Assembly: GCA_036924285.1 (NCBI GenBank)
Contig: JAYKYS010000019.1
Location: 186,001 to 250,000, forward strand
DNA: 64,000 bases
Reading direction: 5' to 3'
Source of the DNA: Asterella californica
Taxonomy: Eukaryota > Streptophyta > Marchantiopsida > Marchantiales > Aytoniaceae
Both the position numbers and the translations under genes were made by a program. The notes below the pieces were generated by a model that saw only the letters and a program-made list of their open reading frames with translations, ran no database searches and was not told the origin of the DNA. Below are positions 58,525 through 64,000 of this stretch, one piece after another. Each line of letters opens with the position of its first letter. Within the stretch, counting starts at the first letter, position 1.

Positions 58525-60390
58525 ATGAAAAAGATTTCCACTGATGGTACAGAAGAGAGTGAACCCATAGTACAAATACTGAAGCAGCCAAGTTCTGCTC
58601 CAGCATCTCCTATAAAGTCTTCGAAAAGGAAAAAAAAGAACAAGAGACAATTATTCCATCTGAAACTCCAACTGTAGATAAAAACTTATCTGCTCCAGCA
58701 TCTCCTATAAAGTCTCCAAAAAGGAAAAAAAAGTACAAGAGATAATTATTCCATCTGAAACTCCAACTGTAGATAAAAACTTATCAATATTTATAGATAA
58801 TATAGAATATGCGAAAAGAAATGATATATTTGAAAGAATTATATTAAACAAATATGGTAGTATTAATAGATTTATAACAAAAAGCTCATTTCTTCTTTTC
58901 GATATGGTTGATCGTCGTATGGAAAAGACTATTACATGTAGTGTCTAAGGCAACAACGCTATAAACTGGTCAGATAAAGTGAATAGAAATATGTATTGTA
59001 AGATACAATACTTTGGTTGTAGGGCCGTGCAGGTAGAGAGATCAGTAAAAACTCTCAGTCACAGAGGGGATGTCAAATTCATCCTCTTGATCGATGGGCA
59101 AACAACATTTCAGACCATTACACCTTGGTGTTCTACTCCAATTTTCAAATTCCGACACTTCATGTCTCTTCGAATGTGCATGCGTCACTATTGTTCGATT
59201 CACGATAGTAGACATATCTGTTGTCGTTATTGCTGTACACGGTGAAAACGAGTACCAAAAATTTGAGATCATAATTGTGGATGGTGATTCTGAAGAAGAC
59301 AAGATGACGGTAAGTAATTATGTACATTAAATAACTTACGTTTATAAATTTATTTCGCAACTGATTTCAAAATTTTGTTATTCATGAAACTTCTAGACTA
59401 ACACATTTTCTCTTCATGTTGCAGTTGATCATCCATTTGATTTCGCAATAGAGTATAAAAATATTGAGACTTATTTTCACTCTGGACATGCTGTATTGTT
59501 GCACTTGAAATCTGTATCAAGACAGATTTTGTCCACAAGAGAAGAAAATGATCTTACAAAGCTGCATACACACGCAGCTACTATATGGGCAACTCCTTCG
59601 ATCCAATCGAGAATTGACGTTTTGAAAAGAGTGCGGAACGCTCACATCACATGAGAAAATAAAAACATCAAGGTATATAATCAATTTTTTATGTGAATAA
59701 TCAGAATCAACTTTCCTATTCGTAGATATATCTTATGTTTATAACTTCTTTCCATGTGTTTAGGTACGTGGTACTTTTAGACCACGTAATTATGATGACA
59801 GACCCTACAAATACACATGCGTCACGTGCAATTCGACGCACTTACAAATTTTCAAGATTTGAATCATCTTCGAGGCTTTTGCGAAAGTTGTAATCTGGAT
59901 TGTCAATTACGACATGTGTCATGGATTGAAGGGTATGTGGAAGATCTTTCCAATGGTAAACAAAACATGGTCCATGCAAAAGATAATTGGTTCCAAGATA
60001 TGACGGGCCTAGTGAAAACAAAGGTTGTCCAAAATTATGACAGCGACAACCATCGAGATATGCAACTGGATCAAATTGAGGAGATCGCAACAATAGGAAT
60101 TTTCTCGTTTAATTCAAACGGTGATTTTTGTGGATTTGATGAGGTATACAATTTATACTTTATTTCATTTTCAATTGTAGAAGTATCATGATGATTTTTA
60201 ATAATTTCTTTAAAACATTGACTCATGTCATCTCAAATTAATTGCATCAATATAAGAATCGCTATTGAATATTACAAAACCATTAATATAATGACATCAT
60301 TGAATGTCTAACTTTTCTTTTTAACAGATCAAGGAGACTACATCTGCTGAGGGAGAATCGTCGAACACCTCCACAATTCCAACCGTTTAA
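58525..60390 (+). pseudogene. Multi-exon RPA-large-subunit-like gene of the Helitron, frameshifted
   Basis: The start region (MKKISTDGTEESEPIVQ) runs into a 95-bp tandem repeat encoding SAPASPIKS plus a KRKKK cluster, with frame slips. Further on, ISVVVIAVHGENEYQKFEII and VDGDSEEDKMT lead to GT at 59,310. After an intron, VDHPFDFAIEYKNIETYFHS and HAVLLHLKSVSRQIL follow, then another intron and VRGTFRPRNYDDRPYKYTC. A C4 zinc-ribbon pattern CVTC...CESC comes next, with a one-base frame loss near 59,858. The last exon joins at GATGAG/GT (60,144) to AG/ATCAAGG (about 60,328) and ends at TAA 60,390. Strand-rich OB-like segments followed by a four-Cys ribbon match the plan of RPA70, a single-strand DNA-binding protein that plant Helitrons often carry. 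Similarity is by pattern only. Confidence 0.45.
58594..58784 (+). repeat. Two-copy ~95-bp tandem repeat inside the RPA-like gene
   Basis: TCTGCTCCAGCATCTCC opens units at 58,594 and 58,689. Both contain AAAAGGAAAAAAAAG and CCATCTGAAACTCCAACTG. The A-run differs in length between copies, which shifts the frame. Confidence 0.75.
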
Positions 60391-60824
60391 TCTTTCAACA
60401 TAGATAAAGTTCTAAGAACTTCTTTTATATCTAAATAATCTAGTTACACAAACATTCGTAACATTGAACACTTCAAGATCTGTTTTATCTTCTGCATTTA
60501 TTGTCACTATATATCTGATATTTTACATAATTATAATTTTACCATAGTAGTTAATTTCATGTATCTAATTTATAATAAATTTTATTTCTGACTTTTATTT
60601 TATAGCATTTTTGTTTAAACATTCAAGTAAATCAATACCAATTGTATATATTCCAAGGTAAATTCAACATTACCTGAAGTTTTCCAACAATACTTTCTTT
60701 GATGTGTGTTTTTCAGGTATATATCACATGATCAAACGGAGTCTGACCTACGATGATATATGTAGAACTTGAAACTCTTTTCTGAGTGCAACTCTATGAA
60801 CGTGCGAAACGCATGAAACAATAA
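60391..60824. other. Non-coding spacer
   Basis: AT-rich DNA between the RPA-like gene and the short-repeat block. I see nothing coding in it. Confidence 0.5.
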
Positions 60825-61090
60825 AGCCCACGGAGAAACGTATAAACTGGGAGAAACAAAAAACAAAAAACGCTTTGAAACAAGAAAGCCCACGGAGAAA
60901 CGTATAAACTGGGAGAAACAAAAAACAAAAAATGCTTTGAAACGCTTTGAAACGCTATGAAACGCTATGAAACGCTTTGAAACGCTTTGAAACTAAAACA
61001 AAAAACGCTATGAAACGCTTTGAAACGCTTTGAAACAAAAACAAAAAACGCTATGAAATGCTTTGAAACGCTTTGAAACGCTTTTGAAAG
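60825..61090 (+). repeat. Short tandem repeat block (62-bp units, then GAAACGCTTT array)
   Basis: AGCCCACGGAGAAACGTATA begins units at 60,825 and 60,887. They grade into about 15 copies of a 10-base word GAAACGCTTT, alternating with GAAACGCTAT and spaced by AAAACAAAAAACGC. It lies between the RPA-like gene and the OTU ORF, inside the Helitron. Confidence 0.85.
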
Positions 61091-61577
61091 GACAATTATT
61101 TACGAAATTTACTACCATTCATACATGATGTGATTAACAAACATCTTTGCGAACAAAAATAAATCAAAATGTAAAATTTAATTGCATTAAACAGAAAATT
61201 CAAGATTATTTCAAACGTAAATACTTCAGAAATGTTTATTACTCTTAAAACGTGACATCATACAAATTACATCAAACATCTTCACGCAATGAAAATGTAT
61301 GAAATTTAAACTTAATGCAACATATGAAACGTAGCAAATATTCAAGATTACATGATCTATGTGCTTCTGCTCCACATTATTCTTGCTCAAAAAACTACCC
61401 AGAGGAGAAGGAAGAGAACTCAAACTTCGTCATCAAACCATAATCGAACAACCCAAGTTGAACAGCACGACGGTCATCATAATCAAGTATGTGGATTACA
61501 ACCTTTGCATAATTTTCATGGATTACAATTTCTAAGTTTATCAAACAACAAACATAATCTTCTATTATTCTGTTCAT

Positions 61578-62441
61578 ATGTCTAAAGATTTGTCCGAATT
61601 TAAAAAGTGTGAAGATTTCATATATACTCTAGGAGATTGTATGTTTGATTCGATACAATATTTATTGCATCATAAATCTTCTACCGCATCTTTACGAAAT
61701 CAAACTCAAAATGAACTTTATAATATCTACTCAAGAGCTAGAGATACACATGATTCATTTATATTATCTTATTTCATGGAAGATGAATTGAGAGTGTCGC
61801 ATCGTGTCGAATCTGTAGATGAATATATAACCAAAGTTGGTAAAATGACAAAAGAAGGTGGTGCATGGGGTGATTCTTTATGTCTCTTAGCTTTATCCTC
61901 CATACTACAAAAAAATATACACATCTACAGTTCTACTTCTGGAAAGAATATAATTCAATTTCCAAACAACAACTCGTATCATGTTACTTTCAATCTTCTA
62001 TATGATGATAATGAAGATAATTCCGGTCATTACGAACCAATCATATTGATTCATGATGAATTTCTTACTGAGAAATGGGAGTATATAGTGAAACAACTGC
62101 AAGATTTACGATTAATTCATCTAAATGTATCAATAGTACAATTAATACGTAAATTTATAAGTAAAAATCCTACTTATGAGAATGACTTAAACACTATTCA
62201 AACTAGAATTTATAAACTAGGTATAGATAAACTAAATCTCCAAAAGACCAAAGTCAACCATCCTTTGCAAGATATTGACTCTCACCAATTAAACATTCTA
62301 TATTCAGAACTCTTATTATTCTATCAGAGATATCCGTATTTATCCATAAGAGATGTCATAAAGAATTTCATACAATCTCATAAACAATATGATATACAAC
62401 TCTTTAGAATGAAAAAAACACTTTTTGACAAAATAAAATAA
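61578..62441 (+). CDS. OTU-like cysteine protease domain protein of the Helitron
   Basis: Intact 287-residue frame. The N-terminal half is an OTU fold by motif: TLGDCMFDSIQYLL with candidate nucleophile Cys21, GGAWGDSLCLLAL (Trp97-Gly98-Asp99) and GHYEPI with candidate catalytic His151. OTU domains cleave ubiquitin-type or polyprotein substrates and occur in Helentron/Helitron2-type Rep proteins. The usual Asp-Gly-Asn-Cys reads Leu-Gly-Asp-Cys here, so the Asp three residues before Cys is missing. The C-terminal half is helical and unassigned. The frame stops at TAA 62,439-62,441. After three more codons the same frame opens again at ATG 62,451 as the Rep protein, which suggests one former polyprotein or closely coupled ORFs. 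Composition is AT-rich like the rest of the Helitron. Confidence 0.7.
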   Translation: MSKDLSEFKKCEDFIYTLGDCMFDSIQYLLHHKSSTASLRNQTQNELYNIYSRARDTHDSFILSYFMEDELRVSHRVESVDEYITKVGKMTKEGGAWGDSLCLLALSSILQKNIHIYSSTSGKNIIQFPNNNSYHVTFNLLYDDNEDNSGHYEPIILIHDEFLTEKWEYIVKQLQDLRLIHLNVSIVQLIRKFISKNPTYENDLNTIQTRIYKLGIDKLNLQKTKVNHPLQDIDSHQLNILYSELLLFYQRYPYLSIRDVIKNFIQSHKQYDIQLFRMKKTLFDKIK

Positions 62442-62450
62442 TACAGAATA

Positions 62451-64000
62451 ATGAATAAGACTAATTCAGTTAACACATCTAACCGTACTTCTAAAAAACA
62501 AAAAAAAACTATCATTAGAAGAAAAACACGTAGATACTTACTCCAAGTCTTTACTCGACGTTCCATATCATTCGTGTGACATATTTATAAACGTGATTTC
62601 TTGAAGAATTTAAAATATATCAATCAAATTCATTACGATTTCATTTCCTCTTATGCTGAAACAACTAACATAACTTTCGAACAGCTTAAAGATAATACAA
62701 GGATTTGTTTGATGTGTATGCGGTATATAAACTATAACAAAATACCTCTTTTTTTGAGATATCTAGAGTTTACAATAACAATACAATACCATATCTTGAA
62801 TGTTTAAACGAAGTCGAAGAAAGATTGATCTCACCGCGAGTCATGTTCGGAAACATTCATATATACAATGGTTTCCAACAATGACATTTAAGAGGTAGTG
62901 TTATCAATATCCCGTCAAATACAAGCATTGTCCAAACACATTTACCACGTATGGCCGATGAAGAAGGTTCTATCATTGTGGAAATCAAAAGAAAATTGAC
63001 TCCAAAATCAATCTATAAAACAAGCTACGTTCGACCTAACAAAGTAATGCGAGTTTTACATTATCTTATTGGTACACACTTATACAAACATCACAATATC
63101 GAGTTGAATGAAAATTGGATTCACACTTTCAACGACAATTATTCCAAAGAACAACTCCGATTCAATGAAGTAGAAACCATCGAAACAAATAACGAGTTCG
63201 ATGAAAATAATCTTGAACCGAACACAAACACTGATACATTTATTGCAAACTTTTTAGATCCTGAAATGATTTACGTCAATGAAAAGTATAAACTTATTGT
63301 GGCTCCTAGCGAGAGATATCACCCTTTGAGTTTATTCAAAGATGAATTTTGTGAAGAGACTAATTTTCCTTGTTTGTTTTTTGGCAACAGAAGAAACAAA
63401 CAAATCGTTTCGAAGATGTCATATCACAAACTAGCTTCATGGGAATTATTATACAAAACTCATAAATTTGTTAGACATTTATCAAACATATATTTCAAGA
63501 TGTCCAAAATCTGCATCGAGAAAATTCTAAGCATTTCTTGGATTCGAGTAAAGAAAAGCAAACTACAAGGCTCTCCTTTGACGGCGAAACAAGTCAAGGA
63601 TGACAATTTCAAACAACAACTTCTTATATCAGATCAAGCTTTTCCTTGTTTGTCCCAATTACGATTCACTCCAGACTATTACCAAGTCGTTAAGCGAAAT
63701 CTTTTTGCGATAATCCGACAATTAGGAAAACCTACATTTTTCATTACTTTATCTACGATCGAAAAAAAATAGAAACTGTTGATGAACACCTTATTCAAAT
63801 TGAACAAAATGGATAACCATATACCATTGCCGGACGATGAAGAAACCTTAAGTTTTTCACAAAAACAACAACTTCTTAGACAAGATCATGTCACATGTGC
63901 ACGATATTACGAACATAGAACACAATGTTTTCATAAACTTATTCAACATAACCAATTAATTTTGAGAAATATATCTGATTTCTTTTTCGTAACCGAATTT
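62451..64000 (+). pseudogene. Helitron Rep/helicase, N-terminal part, decayed and cut by window end
   Basis: Frame 1 (62,451-about 62,780, TGA at 62,577) holds a basic start (RRKTRRYLLQVF) and ICLMCMRYINYNKIP, the Cys motif that precedes DUF6570 in Helitrons. A frame change near 62,770-62,786 leads to YLECLNEVEERLISPRVMF and LRGSVINIPSN (TGA at 62,882 between them), the DUF6570 signature. The same frame goes on through 62,951-63,772 to FAIIRQLGKPTFFITLSTIE, the Helitron_like_N motif, then TAG (63,770-63,772) where Trp is expected. It stays open to base 64,000 with HVTCARYYEHRTQCFHKLI and ISDFFFVTEF. In this family the rolling-circle HUH motif follows within a few residues, so the catalytic core lies just outside. 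The PIF1-type helicase would follow. Confidence 0.88.

Noticed and set aside
60825..61090. Array considered as a CRISPR-like repeat
   Set aside because: Units are contiguous without unique spacers and the context is a eukaryotic Helitron.

Overview
The window is plant nuclear DNA, most likely from a bryophyte or another early-diverging streptophyte. The evidence is one large intron-rich host gene of the PHO1/XPR1 phosphate-exporter family, plant-style Ty3/gypsy retrotransposons primed by what look like plant tRNA-Glu and tRNA-Trp, and a Helitron carrying RPA-like and OTU genes. The unclassified coiled-coil repeat family at 27.8-30 kb reminds me of repeat-encoded proteins predicted from the liverwort Marchantia. 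That assignment is from memory only and was not checked. The window is gene-poor and repeat-rich, as in pericentromeric or sex-chromosome-like plant DNA.

Layout. 1-4.36 kb: left-truncated minus-strand gypsy-type element G1 (gag, protease, RT and RNase H, with stops and frameshifts). 4.36-6.3 kb: its probable 5' LTR/flank, made of degenerate tandem repeats. 6.35-6.7 kb: an inverted fragment of repeat family 'C'. 6.7-8.58 kb: element G2, a paralogue of G1, also with stops. 8.59-9.96 kb: its probable LTR/flank. 9.96-10.7 kb and 19.44-21.54 kb: one copy of family C (copy A), split by a full-length gypsy element G3 at 10,700-19,439. G3 has two 913-bp LTRs about 0.9% apart, a PBS, gag, a pol with intact catalytic residues and a 4-bp target duplication. 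21.5-26.1 kb: non-coding, with a TIR element cluster and hairpins. 26.2-31.9 kb: family C copy B, which preserves the empty site of G3. 32-43.5 kb: AT-rich non-coding DNA with a tandem duplication, a tRNA-derived SINE-like stretch and hairpins.

43.73-50.43 kb: a complete 14-exon SPX-EXS (PHO1-like) gene model on the plus strand. It encodes 773 aa, all introns are GT-AG and all exon phases agree. It is the only apparently intact host gene. 50.4-56.2 kb: non-coding. 56.24-57.2 kb: a rearranged coiled-coil pseudogene. 58.25-64 kb: the left part of a Helitron-class element. It holds a multi-exon gene resembling an RPA large subunit, a block of short tandem repeats, and an OTU-like cysteine-protease ORF. 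A single stop codon and three codons separate that ORF from the in-frame N-terminal part of a Helitron Rep/helicase, whose catalytic region lies just beyond the window.

The strongest leads are the OTU-Rep arrangement of the Helitron, the unclassified family C with its extreme GAAGAC/GTCTTC density, and the datable nested insertion of G3. Nearly all disabling stops across unrelated elements can be explained by single C-to-T or G-to-A changes.
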